From the NCBI RefSeq assembly GCF_029590555.1, contig NZ_CP081001.1, positions 2,700,001 through 2,764,000 of the forward strand: a stretch of 64,000 nt of DNA, read 5' to 3'. The DNA is from Sphingobium sp. V4 (GTDB taxonomy: Bacteria; Pseudomonadota; Alphaproteobacteria; Sphingomonadales; Sphingomonadaceae). Within the stretch, counting starts at the first letter, position 1; every line of letters begins with the position of its first letter. A model generated the notes under the pieces. The model worked only from the letters and a program-made list of their open reading frames with translations, ran no database searches and was not told the origin of the DNA. The position numbers and the translations under genes were made by a program. Shown here one piece after another: positions 41,414 through 50,824 of this stretch.

Positions 41414-42115
41414 ATGGGCAGCTTCACCCCTATCGCCACGTTGGAAGGCGATGCGCAGTTCGACGCCTATGTGGCGCAACCCGAAGGAACACCGAGCGCG
41501 GCCATCATCGTCATCCAGGAAATTTTCGGGGTGAATGAGGGCATTCGCCGGAAATGCGACAACTGGGCCAAGGCGGGCTATCTCGCCTATGCGCCGGACC
41601 TGTTCTGGCGCGAGCAGCCGCATATCGAACTGGACGCCGACGTACCGGAGGAATTCCAGGCGGCGATCGGCCACATGCAGAAATTCAACCAGGACCGGGG
41701 CATCCGCGACATCGAAGCGACAATCAAGGCCGCGCGCGCCGGACTGGGCGGCACCGGCAAAGTCGGGCTGGTCGGCTATTGCCTGGGCGGGCGGCTGGCA
41801 TTCATGGCCGCCTGCCGCACCGATGGCGACGCCTTTGTCGGCTATTATGGCGTTGGCATCGACGGGCTGCTGAACGAGCAACATGCGATCGGCAAGCCGG
41901 TGCTGCTGCACATTCCGACGGCCGATCACTTCGTCCTGCCCGACGCGCAGAAGGCGATGCATGAAGGGCTGGCGGACAATCGCCATGTCACGCTGTACGA
42001 CTATGAAGGGCTGGATCACGGCTTTGCCGCCGAAATGGGCGCCCGCCGCGATGAGCAGGCCGCAACCCTTGCCGACCGGCGAACGGCGGACTTTTTCGCC
42101 GAGCATCTCGCCTGA
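41414..42115 (+). CDS. Dienelactone hydrolase family protein
   Basis: A 233-residue alpha/beta hydrolase. The nucleophile elbow is GYCLGG (cysteine nucleophile, as in dienelactone hydrolase rather than serine), with Asp in IPTADHFVLP and His in GLDHGF completing the triad. It may open lactone rings of aromatic-degradation intermediates or act on other esters. The ATG at 41414 follows AAGGA by eight bases. The quinone oxidoreductase gene overlaps its stop by one base (TGATG). Confidence 0.9.
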   Translation: MGSFTPIATLEGDAQFDAYVAQPEGTPSAAIIVIQEIFGVNEGIRRKCDNWAKAGYLAYAPDLFWREQPHIELDADVPEEFQAAIGHMQKFNQDRGIRDIEATIKAARAGLGGTGKVGLVGYCLGGRLAFMAACRTDGDAFVGYYGVGIDGLLNEQHAIGKPVLLHIPTADHFVLPDAQKAMHEGLADNRHVTLYDYEGLDHGFAAEMGARRDEQAATLADRRTADFFAEHLA

Positions 42116-43083
42116 TGGCCAAAACATGGCGCATGGTGGCGCGCAGCCATGGCGGGCCGGAAGTCATCGCGCGCGAGGATTTCGATCCGGGCGCACCGGG
42201 TGAAGGCGAATTGCTGATCGAACAGGACGCGATCGGTCTCAACTTCATCGATACCTATTATCGCACCGGCCTCTACCCCGCGCCCCTCCCAACGCCCCTG
42301 GGATCGGAAGGCGCGGGCCGGGTCGTCGCGGTGGGCGCGGGCGTCACCGGCTTCGCGCCGGGCGACCGGGTGGGCTGCGTCAGCGGACTCGGCGCCTATG
42401 CCACGCATCGCCTCATCGCCGCGGATCGGGCGGTGAAGATCCCCGACGCCATCTCCAGCGCGGATGCGGCGGCCATGATGCTCAAGGGCATGACCGCCTG
42501 CTATCTGGCGGAGGACAGCATCGCCCTCCGGCCCGGCCAGGTCGCGCTGGTCCATGCCGCGGCGGGCGGCGTCGGATCGATCCTCCTTCCCTGGCTGCGC
42601 GACAAGGGCGTGGTCGTCATCGCCCATTGCGGGTCGGCAGAAAAGGCGGCGACCGTGGCGGCCGATCACAGCCTGCATGGCGCGTTCGACGGACTCGCCG
42701 CCACGGTCCGCGAACTGACCGGGGGCAAGGGCGTCGATGTCGTCTATGACGGCGTCGGCAAGGACAGCTGGACTGCCTCGCTCGCCAGCCTCAAGCGGCG
42801 CGGCCTGATGGTAAGCTACGGCAATGCCTCCGGGGCGGTGCCGCCGGTCAGCCTGCTGGACCTCAGCCGCGGCGGGTCGCTCTATGTCACCCGTCCGACC
42901 CTGTTCGATTATATCGCGACGGCGCAGGAACTGGCGCACACCGCCGATCGCCTGTTCGACCGGATGCAGCGCGGCGTCGTCACCGCGACGATCGGCCAGC
43001 GGTTCGCGCTGGCCGACGCGGCGGAGGCGCATCGGGCGCTGGAGGCACGACAGACCACCGGCGCGACCGTCCTCCTGCCCTGA
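42115..43083 (+). CDS. NADPH:quinone oxidoreductase (zinc-independent MDR)
   Basis: A 322-residue medium-chain reductase. It shows PTPLGSEGAGRVVAVG, the cofactor loop VHAAAGGVGSILLPWLR and a DVVYDGVGKDSWTASLASL segment, and lacks the zinc-ligand cysteines of alcohol dehydrogenases. Likely reduces quinones or enones with NADPH. It is coupled to the dienelactone hydrolase gene by TGATG and ends at a strong bidirectional terminator. Confidence 0.92.
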   Translation: MAKTWRMVARSHGGPEVIAREDFDPGAPGEGELLIEQDAIGLNFIDTYYRTGLYPAPLPTPLGSEGAGRVVAVGAGVTGFAPGDRVGCVSGLGAYATHRLIAADRAVKIPDAISSADAAAMMLKGMTACYLAEDSIALRPGQVALVHAAAGGVGSILLPWLRDKGVVVIAHCGSAEKAATVAADHSLHGAFDGLAATVRELTGGKGVDVVYDGVGKDSWTASLASLKRRGLMVSYGNASGAVPPVSLLDLSRGGSLYVTRPTLFDYIATAQELAHTADRLFDRMQRGVVTATIGQRFALADAAEAHRALEARQTTGATVLLP

Positions 43084-43105
43084 CCATCTTCGGCCGAAAC
43101 GCATG

Positions 43106-43142
43106 AAAAAGGGGGCGGCACCGACGGTGCCGCCCCCTTTTT
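43106..43142. terminator. Strong bidirectional rho-independent terminator
   Basis: A perfect 17-base stem (AAAAAGGGGGCGGCACC and its complement) with a three-base loop, flanked by A5 on the left and T5 on the right. It lies between the convergent quinone oxidoreductase and TerC genes and can end transcription from both sides. Confidence 0.95.
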
Positions 43143-43160
43143 CGTGGCCGTAATCCGGGA

Positions 43161-43883
43161 TCAGGCGAACAGGGTGAGGATGCCCACCTGATGATCGACG
43201 AAGCCGTCATAGATCATCTTCACCGCCACATAGATGATGACGGCAAGGCCCAGATAGGCGATCCAGCGGAAACGCTCGATATATTTGGCGATGATGTTCG
43301 CCGCGATACCCATCAGCGCGACCGACAGGATCAGGCCGATGATGAGGATACCGGGATGATCCCGCGCGGCACCGGCAACCGCCAGCACATTGTCCAGGCT
43401 CATGGACACGTCGGCCACGGCGACCGCCCATGCCGCGCCGGCGAAGCTCTTGGCCGGACGCAGCCCCGACACGTCGTCGTCGCTGGTGTCGCCCGGCGTA
43501 TCGCCGCCACGCTTGGGGTGGAGTTCGCGCCACATCTTGAAGCTGACCCAGAGCAGCAGCAGGCCGCCCGCCAGGATCAGGCCGACAATCTGCATCAGCT
43601 GGCTGACCACCAGCGCGAAACCGATGCGCAGCACCAGTGCGGCGATGATGCCGATCAGGATCACCTTCTGCCGCTGCGCCGCGGGGAGGCCCGCCGCCAG
43701 CGCGCCGACGACGATGGCGTTGTCGCCGGCCAACAATATGTCGATCATCAGCACCTGGCCAAAGGCGGCTAATGCGCTAGGTGATCCGATGTTGCTGAAA
43801 TCATTGACGATATGCTGCCAGATGTCGGCCGGGGAACCCAGTCCCTGAACGGTCGCGGCGGCGGTGGCGAAAAGGTCGAACAT
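43161..43883 (-). CDS. TerC family integral membrane protein
   Basis: A 240-residue protein with seven or so hydrophobic helices. The paired signatures MIDILLAGDNAIVVGALAAGLP (residues 46-67) and VADVSMSLDNVLAVAGAARDHPG carry the acidic residues of the TerC/YjbE family, linked to manganese or tellurite export in other bacteria. A cytoplasmic charged loop (about residues 120-145) separates the two halves. No recognisable Mn riboswitch lies upstream. Confidence 0.92.
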   Translation of the reverse strand: MFDLFATAAATVQGLGSPADIWQHIVNDFSNIGSPSALAAFGQVLMIDILLAGDNAIVVGALAAGLPAAQRQKVILIGIIAALVLRIGFALVVSQLMQIVGLILAGGLLLLWVSFKMWRELHPKRGGDTPGDTSDDDVSGLRPAKSFAGAAWAVAVADVSMSLDNVLAVAGAARDHPGILIIGLILSVALMGIAANIIAKYIERFRWIAYLGLAVIIYVAVKMIYDGFVDHQVGILTLFA

Positions 43884-43949
43884 GGCGGCCCAACGTCCCT
43901 GTGGTTAAAAAGCGAAAGCCGGACCATGGCATGGCCCGGCGATCACGGC

Positions 43950-44003
43950 AAAAACATAAGGCATGGCGGCGGCCGATCCATCCGGATCGCCCCCCGCCAT
44001 GCC
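43950..44003 (-). terminator. Probable terminator of rho
   Basis: A 10-base outer stem (GGCATGGCGG/CCGCCATGCC) with an imperfect inner stem begins three bases after the rho stop; a T-rich stretch (TTATGTTTTT) follows on the minus strand. Less ideal than the 43106 terminator because the T run is interrupted. Confidence 0.65.
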
Positions 44004-44005
44004 GC

Positions 44006-45262
<1,257 letters not shown>

Positions 45263-45403
45263 TTGCGAGTCGGTCCGATGCGGTGGAAGAGAAAATGGGC
45301 CGGAAAGGAAGGGGATAGCCGGACAGGAAGGCCGGACAACCCTCGCTCCGGACGGGCGAGGATGAATATTCCGCGTTTAACGATCCGGCAGGGCTTTAGT
45401 CAA
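45263..45403 (-). promoter_or_regulatory. rho promoter and C-rich leader
   Basis: On the minus strand TTGACT (45398-45403) and TTAAAC (45375-45380) are separated by exactly 17 bases, a good sigma-70-type promoter. Transcription would start near 45368, giving a leader of about 105 bases. The leader has a CCTCGC/GCGAGG stem near 45341-45361 and then a pyrimidine-rich, G-poor stretch, the composition of a rut site, fitting autoregulation by Rho as known in E. coli. Confidence 0.55.
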
Positions 45404-45527
45404 GGCGGCACTGGCGGCGATCCAGCGGAAATTCGCGCTTTTACAGGAAGGCGCGGCCAGCGGTGGCGCTGGCGCGACCGCCGCCCTTCATGGTATAAGC
45501 GATCGATAAGAGAGAGAGGATGAGGAT

Positions 45528-46520
45528 ATGCGACGGCTTCGTGCCCTGCTGGGGATCGCGCTTGCGATCGGCGGCGCGCCCCTCGCCGCGCAGGATGCGC
45601 CCCCCTCGCCCTTACCTGCGCCCGAAGCCGCCCTTAACCCGCATGTTCCCCCCACAGTCGTCCGCACCGGGCCGTCGCCGGACGAGCGCGTCACGATCCC
45701 CATCCATATCGACGGCAAGGGGCCGTGGAACTTCATCATCGACACCGGGTCGCAGCGCACCGTCATCGCCCGCGACCTGGCCGAGCGGCTCGCCCTGCCC
45801 GCCCGGTCCAATGTCGTCATCATCAGCATGACCGGCCGGTCCGAAGCGACCACCGTCGCCGTGCCGAGGCTCGGCTTTGGCGGCGGCACGGTCGACGATA
45901 TCGAGGCGCCCGTGCTGGAGGGCGAGCATCTGGGCGCGCCGGGCCTGCTCGGCCTGGACAGCCTGCACGCCAAGCGGGTGACGCTCAACTTCCGTACCGG
46001 GCGAATGGAGATCGCCGACAGCGGCGCGCGACGACGAGTCTCGGTCGAACCGGACACGATCGTCGTGGAGGCCCGGCGCAAGCGCGGCCAGCTGATCCTG
46101 CTCGATTCCGACGTCAACGGGATGCGGGTCAACATCATGCTCGACACCGGCACCAATTACAGCATCGGCAATCTCGCGCTGCGCGACAAGCTGGTCCGCA
46201 AGAAGCGCGCGCCCGATCTGCTGACCGCGACGCTAACCAGCGTCACCGGCGGCACGCTGGTCGGGCAGGTCGGCCGGATCAAGTCGGTGCGGATGGGGCG
46301 CGTCAACCTGACCGAGGTGCCGGTGATCTTCGCCGACGCCAGCCCCTTTGCCGAATTGGGGATGCAGGACAAGCCGGCGCTGCTGCTGGGTATCAGCGCG
46401 CTCAAGATTTTCGACCGGGTCGCGATCGACTTCGGCCGGGGCAAGGTCGACTTTCTGCTGCCCGATGCCAGCGCGGTCGATAATCTGCGCCTGGCGGCGA
46501 ACGATCAACCCACCGGGTAG
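45528..46520 (+). CDS. Secreted double retropepsin-like aspartic protease
   Basis: A 330-residue protein with a signal peptide (LLGIALAIGGAPLAAQ) and two retropepsin-type units: FIIDTGSQRTVI (Asp72) and IMLDTGTNYSIGN (Asp206). Each DTG is followed by the strand pattern of pepsin-like domains (GLLGLDSL, LLLGISAL). Since retropepsins need two DTG motifs to form one active site, the tandem arrangement could supply both from one chain. Expected in the periplasm. GAGGA precedes the ATG. Divergent from rho, convergent with the PBP gene. Confidence 0.82.
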   Translation: MRRLRALLGIALAIGGAPLAAQDAPPSPLPAPEAALNPHVPPTVVRTGPSPDERVTIPIHIDGKGPWNFIIDTGSQRTVIARDLAERLALPARSNVVIISMTGRSEATTVAVPRLGFGGGTVDDIEAPVLEGEHLGAPGLLGLDSLHAKRVTLNFRTGRMEIADSGARRRVSVEPDTIVVEARRKRGQLILLDSDVNGMRVNIMLDTGTNYSIGNLALRDKLVRKKRAPDLLTATLTSVTGGTLVGQVGRIKSVRMGRVNLTEVPVIFADASPFAELGMQDKPALLLGISALKIFDRVAIDFGRGKVDFLLPDASAVDNLRLAANDQPTG

Positions 46521-46532
46521 CGGCGACGCAGG

Positions 46533-48623
46533 CTACTGCCCCGGCGTCGGCCGGTTCGCCGCCGGCGGCTGTTGCCGCTGCCGATCACGACCCAACACAT
46601 TGTCGATCCATTGCTGGTCCAGGCGCGGCGGCTGGGGCCGATCCTCCGGATCGACCTCCATCTGCGGCTCGTCCGCGTCCGACCCCTCGGGCCGGGGGCG
46701 GTCGATCGGCAGCCCGTTCTCATCGACCATCATGCCGCCATCGGCGCCGCTGTCCGGGGTGCCGAAATAGGCTTCCTCATCGGGTTCCAGCTGCCATTCG
46801 GGCAGCGTGACCTCGGTCTCGAACTGTTCGACCGGCCGCTTCGCCACCGCCACCTTCATATAGTCGGCAAAGGCGCGCGCGGGGGCGCGACCGCCCTGGA
46901 GAACGCCGACCGCCCGGGCGTCGTCACGCCCCATCCACACGCCGGTGGTGATGCCGCTCGAAAAGCCCAGGAACCAGCCATCCTTGTTGCTGCTGGTGGT
47001 GCCGGTCTTGCCCGCGACCGGACGCCCGATCGACGCCGCACGGCCGGTGCCCGTCGACACGGCGGTCTGCATCAGGTCGGTCATGCCGGCGGCGACCCAT
47101 GGGGCGACCAGCACCCGACTGGTATCGTCCTGATGGCTGTAGAGCAGGCGGCCGTCGGCGGTCGTCACCTTGGTGATGCCATAGGGCGTCACCGCGATCC
47201 CCTTGCGCGCGATCGAGGCGAAGGCGCGGGTCATGTCGATCAGGCGCACGTCCGACGTGCCCAGCACCATGGAGGGATGGGTGTTGATCGGGGTGGTGAT
47301 GCCGAAGCGGCGGGCCATATCGGCGACGGTCGGGAAGCCCACCTCGACGCCCAGCTTCGCCGCGACGGTGTTGATCGAGTAAGCGAAGGCGGTGCGAACG
47401 TCGATGTCGCCGGAAAAGCGGCCCGAACTGTTGCGTGGCGACCAGCCGTTGATCGTCACCGGCTCGTCGGTGACGCCGGTGTCGGGGGTATAGCCCGCCT
47501 CCAGCGCCGCCATATAGACAAAGATCTTCCACGCGGAACCGGGCTGGCGCGTCGCGGTGGTGGCGCGGTTGTAGTTGGAGCTGACATAATCCAGCCCGCC
47601 GACCATCGCCCGCACCGCTCCGTCGCGGTCCAGGCTGACCAATGCGCCCTGCGTGCCTGCGGGAACATTGGCCTTGATCGCCGCCGTCGCCGCATTCTGC
47701 ATGTTCAGGTCGATGGTGGTGTAGACCTCCAGCGGCTCGTTCGGCTCGTCGATCAGCAGGTCGAGCTGGGGCAAGGCCCAGTCAGTGAAGTAACGCACGC
47801 TGTTTTGCGGCGGCTCGGGCGCCATGCGGACGCCCGCCAGGTCGGCGCCGGCGCGCTCGGACGCCGAAATCGCGCCATTTTCCTGCATCAGGTCCAGCAC
47901 CACGCCGGCGCGGCCGATCGCGGCCTCCGCATCGGCGGTGGGGGAGTAGCTGGACGGCGCCTTGACCAGGCCGGCGATGATCGCCGCTTCGGGCAGGTCC
48001 AGCGCAGTGGCCGGATGGCCGAAAAATTTGCGGCTGGCCGCGTCGATGCCATAGGCGCCACCGCCGAAATAGACCTTGTTGAGGTAAAGTTCGAGGATCT
48101 GCCGCTTGGAGAATTTCCGCTCCAGCGCCAGAGCCAGCACCATTTCGCGGATCTTGCGGCCGAAACTGTAGCTGTTGTTGAGGAAGATGTTGCGCGTGAC
48201 CTGCTGGGTGATCGTCGACGCCCCCTGCCAGCGACGCCCCTGCCCCCGTCGCTCGACCGCAACCCAGGCGGCGCGCGCCATGCCGATCGGATCCACGCCG
48301 GGGTGCAGGTAGAAACGCTTGTCCTCGGTCGACACCATCGCGTCGACCATCACCTGCGGGATGCGGTCATAGCTCAGCCACTGGCCGAAGCTCGGCCCCA
48401 GCGACACGATGACGCTGCCGTCCGCGGCATGAACGCGGATCATCTGGCCATTGGGGGAGGATTTCAGGCTGTCATAGTCGGGCAGCGACTGCATCGCGAT
48501 CACAACCGCGATCACCACGGCCAGCAGGCCCGCCACCGCCGCCGCCAGGCCGATCTTCAGCCCGCGCACCAGCCATTTCCTTGCGCGACCGGGCGCGCCC
48601 TTGCTCTTGCTTGATCCTGCCAT
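46533..48623 (-). CDS. Class A penicillin-binding protein (PBP1A type)
   Basis: A 696-residue bifunctional peptidoglycan synthase. It has an N-terminal basic cytoplasmic tail and one membrane helix (about 23-44). The glycosyltransferase domain carries STEDKRFYLHPGVD (catalytic Glu) and GASTITQQVTRNIFL. The transpeptidase domain carries RQPGSAWKIF (SxxK), YSINTVA (SxN) and AGKTGTTS (KTG). A Pro/Asp-rich C-terminal tail follows (about 620-696). Anchored in the inner membrane, active in the periplasm. Confidence 0.96.
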   Translation of the reverse strand: MAGSSKSKGAPGRARKWLVRGLKIGLAAAVAGLLAVVIAVVIAMQSLPDYDSLKSSPNGQMIRVHAADGSVIVSLGPSFGQWLSYDRIPQVMVDAMVSTEDKRFYLHPGVDPIGMARAAWVAVERRGQGRRWQGASTITQQVTRNIFLNNSYSFGRKIREMVLALALERKFSKRQILELYLNKVYFGGGAYGIDAASRKFFGHPATALDLPEAAIIAGLVKAPSSYSPTADAEAAIGRAGVVLDLMQENGAISASERAGADLAGVRMAPEPPQNSVRYFTDWALPQLDLLIDEPNEPLEVYTTIDLNMQNAATAAIKANVPAGTQGALVSLDRDGAVRAMVGGLDYVSSNYNRATTATRQPGSAWKIFVYMAALEAGYTPDTGVTDEPVTINGWSPRNSSGRFSGDIDVRTAFAYSINTVAAKLGVEVGFPTVADMARRFGITTPINTHPSMVLGTSDVRLIDMTRAFASIARKGIAVTPYGITKVTTADGRLLYSHQDDTSRVLVAPWVAAGMTDLMQTAVSTGTGRAASIGRPVAGKTGTTSSNKDGWFLGFSSGITTGVWMGRDDARAVGVLQGGRAPARAFADYMKVAVAKRPVEQFETEVTLPEWQLEPDEEAYFGTPDSGADGGMMVDENGLPIDRPRPEGSDADEPQMEVDPEDRPQPPRLDQQWIDNVLGRDRQRQQPPAANRPTPGQ

Positions 48624-48764
48624 TTGTGCCGCTTCGAATAGGCGCTATTCCGTGCGGCGGCCAGCGCAAATCATGCGTCCGGCGTGGAAAAACACCATTG
48701 CGGCGTCCCTGCGGAATCGCGCTTTATCGCGGATGAGCGGCGTCCGTCGCTGCCGACCTCTCCG

Positions 48765-49169
48765 CTATTTTCCCTCGCTGCGCGGCTTGAAGTCCAGGCT
48801 GGCGCTGTTCAGGCAGTAACGCAGGCCATCGACCCCCGGCCCGTCGGGAAAGACATGGCCCAGATGCCCCTCGCAGGTGGCGCAACGGACCTCCGTCCGC
48901 ATCATCCCGTGGCTGGTGTCGCGCACTTCCTCGACCGCGTCGATATCGACCGGCGCGGTGAAGCTGGGCCAGCCCGATCCGCTGTCATATTTTTCCTCGG
49001 CATCGAACAGTTCGGTGCCGCACCCGGCGCAAAAATAGACGCCGTCCGCCTTGTTGCTGTTATATTTGCCGGTGAAGGCGCGCTCCGTCCCCGCCTCGCG
49101 CAGCACATGATATTGCTCGGGGGACAGGCGCTGGCGCCATTCGGCTTCAGTGAGATTCATCTTCTCCAT
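48765..49169 (-). CDS. msrB: Peptide-methionine (R)-S-oxide reductase MsrB
   Basis: A 134-residue enzyme reducing methionine-R-sulfoxide. The zinc-binding CAGC and CATC pairs, HVFPDGP and the catalytic cysteine in [11 protein letters not shown] are present. The start is either the ATG at 49169 or that at 49160; the difference is three residues. Single gene, downstream of holA on the same strand after a 31-base gap. Confidence 0.96.
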   Translation of the reverse strand: MEKMNLTEAEWRQRLSPEQYHVLREAGTERAFTGKYNSNKADGVYFCAGCGTELFDAEEKYDSGSGWPSFTAPVDIDAVEEVRDTSHGMMRTEVRCATCEGHLGHVFPDGPGVDGLRYCLNSASLDFKPRSEGK

Positions 49170-49200
49170 GGCCGCAATATGGCGCTGTCCCGCAGGGCGA

Positions 49201-50229
49201 TCAAGCCCGCTCCCGCGCCGCCTGTCGCGTGATCGCCAGCAATTCGTGGCGAACCATCAGGTCGCCTGTGCCCCTGCCGCCGCGACTGGCGCGCTCCGCC
49301 TCCAGCAGCCGCTGGATGACCCGCGCGATCCCGGGCGCATCCCACAGCCGCACCTGGCGCGACACCAGCCCCTTCTCCTTCCAGAAGACCGCCTTGCCCG
49401 CAGTCTCGATCGCCGCCTCCAGCCGGCCGCTGGCGTCGAAGGCGTCGCGGATCGTGGCGATCAGCATGGCCCGCGTCAGCAGCGGGCGGATGACCGACGC
49501 CATGGCAGCGCCGGTTTCGCTCAGGCTCGTCAATTCCCGGTGCATGGCTTTCAGGTCGCCGCCCAGCACCGCGTTGACCAGCGGCGCGACCTCCGTATCG
49601 GGGTTGTCGGCGGACAGCGCATCGAGCGCGTCGGCGGTCGCCTCGCACGGCCGCTCGGGCGCGGCGTCCAGATAGAGGATCAGCTTCTCCACCTCGCCGG
49701 CCATCAACGCCCGGTCGCCATTGGCGAGATCGACGATGCGGCGCGCCAGTTCGGTCGGCAGGCGCAGCCCGCCCTCGCGCGCGATGGCGATCGCGATCTG
49801 CTCCGATTCGCGCGCATCGGGCTGGTAGGAGATGAAAGCCAGTGCCGCCTTGTGGTCGAGCGCGAGCTTGACCAGCTTGGACGTGCTCTTGAGCGCACCC
49901 GCCACCGCGATCACCGGATTGCCCGCCGCCTCCGCCTCCAGCAGCGCGGTCAGCGCCGGCAGCGATTCGTCCCCCATGCCGCTGATGCGGACCCAGCGCC
50001 GGTCCCCGAACATGGAAAAGGACGCCGCCTCGTCCGACAGGCGCGCCGGGTCATCCTTCAGCGTCGATCCGTCCAGGTCGATCCGTTCCGCCTGCGGCCC
50101 CATGGCGCGCTCCAGCCGCTTCGCCAGCGCCTGGCTCCCCGCTTCGTCGGGGCCGTAGAGCAGGAAGAAGCGGACGTCGGCGGGCGGCGCATCCAGCGCC
50201 TTTTCGATCTGGCCCCGGCTGGCCTTCAA
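49201..50229 (-). CDS. holA: DNA polymerase III subunit delta
   Basis: About 342 residues. The clamp-loader delta subunit opens the beta clamp. The N-terminal fold begins [42 protein letters not shown], the usual HolA opening, followed by [24 protein letters not shown] and the conserved helical C-terminal domain. The start is TTG at 50229, sharing TTGA with the lptE stop; an open frame further upstream would overlap lptE with unnatural composition. Gene order leuS-lptE-holA is common in proteobacteria. Confidence 0.9.
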   Translation of the reverse strand: MKASRGQIEKALDAPPADVRFFLLYGPDEAGSQALAKRLERAMGPQAERIDLDGSTLKDDPARLSDEAASFSMFGDRRWVRISGMGDESLPALTALLEAEAAGNPVIAVAGALKSTSKLVKLALDHKAALAFISYQPDARESEQIAIAIAREGGLRLPTELARRIVDLANGDRALMAGEVEKLILYLDAAPERPCEATADALDALSADNPDTEVAPLVNAVLGGDLKAMHRELTSLSETGAAMASVIRPLLTRAMLIATIRDAFDASGRLEAAIETAGKAVFWKEKGLVSRQVRLWDAPGIARVIQRLLEAERASRGGRGTGDLMVRHELLAITRQAARERA

Positions 50230-50726
50230 GGATTGGGGGCCTTGCGCGAAAAGAGCGCGAGGCGGGTCACGATCTGGTCCGCCACCGTCTGCGACAGCCG
50301 CTCCAGCGCGGTGTCTTCGGCCGCGATCGTGGCATATTCGCTGGACGTGACGTCGATGCCCGCGTCCGAACCGGCGGTATCGTCCAGGATCTGCGCGCCG
50401 GTGGCCTCGTCGACCAGCTGGTAGCGCGCCCGCAGCGTCCTCCGCTCGCGCGTGATGGCGGCGTCGGCGCGCAGGCCGAAGCCGCTGATGTCGTCGTCCA
50501 GTTTCACCACCAGCTTGTAGCGCGGCCCGCTGCCGCCGCTCATCGCCGACAGCCGGTCGTTGAGCGCGTTGCGCACCAGCCATCCGGCCTTGCCCTCGAT
50601 CGGCGCGACCTCGACATTGCCCAGCGCCTGCGCCACCGCGCCATGGCTCCCGCCGCCATAGACCGGGCGCAGCCCGCAGGCGGTGAGGGACGCAAGAGCG
50701 ATCAAGAGCAGGGGCGAAGGCTTCAT
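50226..50726 (-). CDS. lptE: LPS-assembly lipoprotein LptE
   Basis: A 166-residue outer-membrane lipoprotein (lipobox LTACG, then GLRPVYGG, the hallmark opening of alphaproteobacterial LptE). It plugs the LptD barrel and helps insert lipopolysaccharide. GGAGG stands six bases before the ATG at 50726, so the ATG at 50738 is rejected. It lies between leuS and holA, the conserved order. Confidence 0.88.
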   Translation of the reverse strand: MKPSPLLLIALASLTACGLRPVYGGGSHGAVAQALGNVEVAPIEGKAGWLVRNALNDRLSAMSGGSGPRYKLVVKLDDDISGFGLRADAAITRERRTLRARYQLVDEATGAQILDDTAGSDAGIDVTSSEYATIAAEDTALERLSQTVADQIVTRLALFSRKAPNP

Positions 50727-50740
50727 GCCAACCTCCATAA

Positions 50741-50818
50741 CCGTTCGCCCTGAGCCTGTCGAAGGGCTTTCCTTCTTCCGAAGAAAAGCAAAGGCTTCGA
50801 CAGGCTCAGCCTGAACGG
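50741..50818. repeat. Palindromic REP-like element between leuS and lptE
   Basis: A long inverted repeat: the left arm at 50741-50766 (CCGTTCGCCCTGAGCCTGTC and the next six bases) and the right arm at 50793-50818 are near-perfect complements with a 26-base loop. This TTCGACAGGCTCAG... motif is a well-known dispersed palindrome in sphingomonads and some other proteobacteria. It may act as a transcription attenuator or mRNA stabiliser between leuS and lptE. Confidence 0.8.
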
Positions 50819-50824
50819 ATGTTG

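Noticed and set aside
43884..44005. Possible yybP-ykoY manganese riboswitch upstream of terC
   Set aside because: The 122-base gap is mostly the rho terminator; the conserved riboswitch loops are not present.
46572..48614. 680-codon open frame on the plus strand opposite the PBP gene
   Set aside because: Antisense shadow; composition is rich in His, Arg and Gly with no domain, while the minus frame has all PBP motifs.
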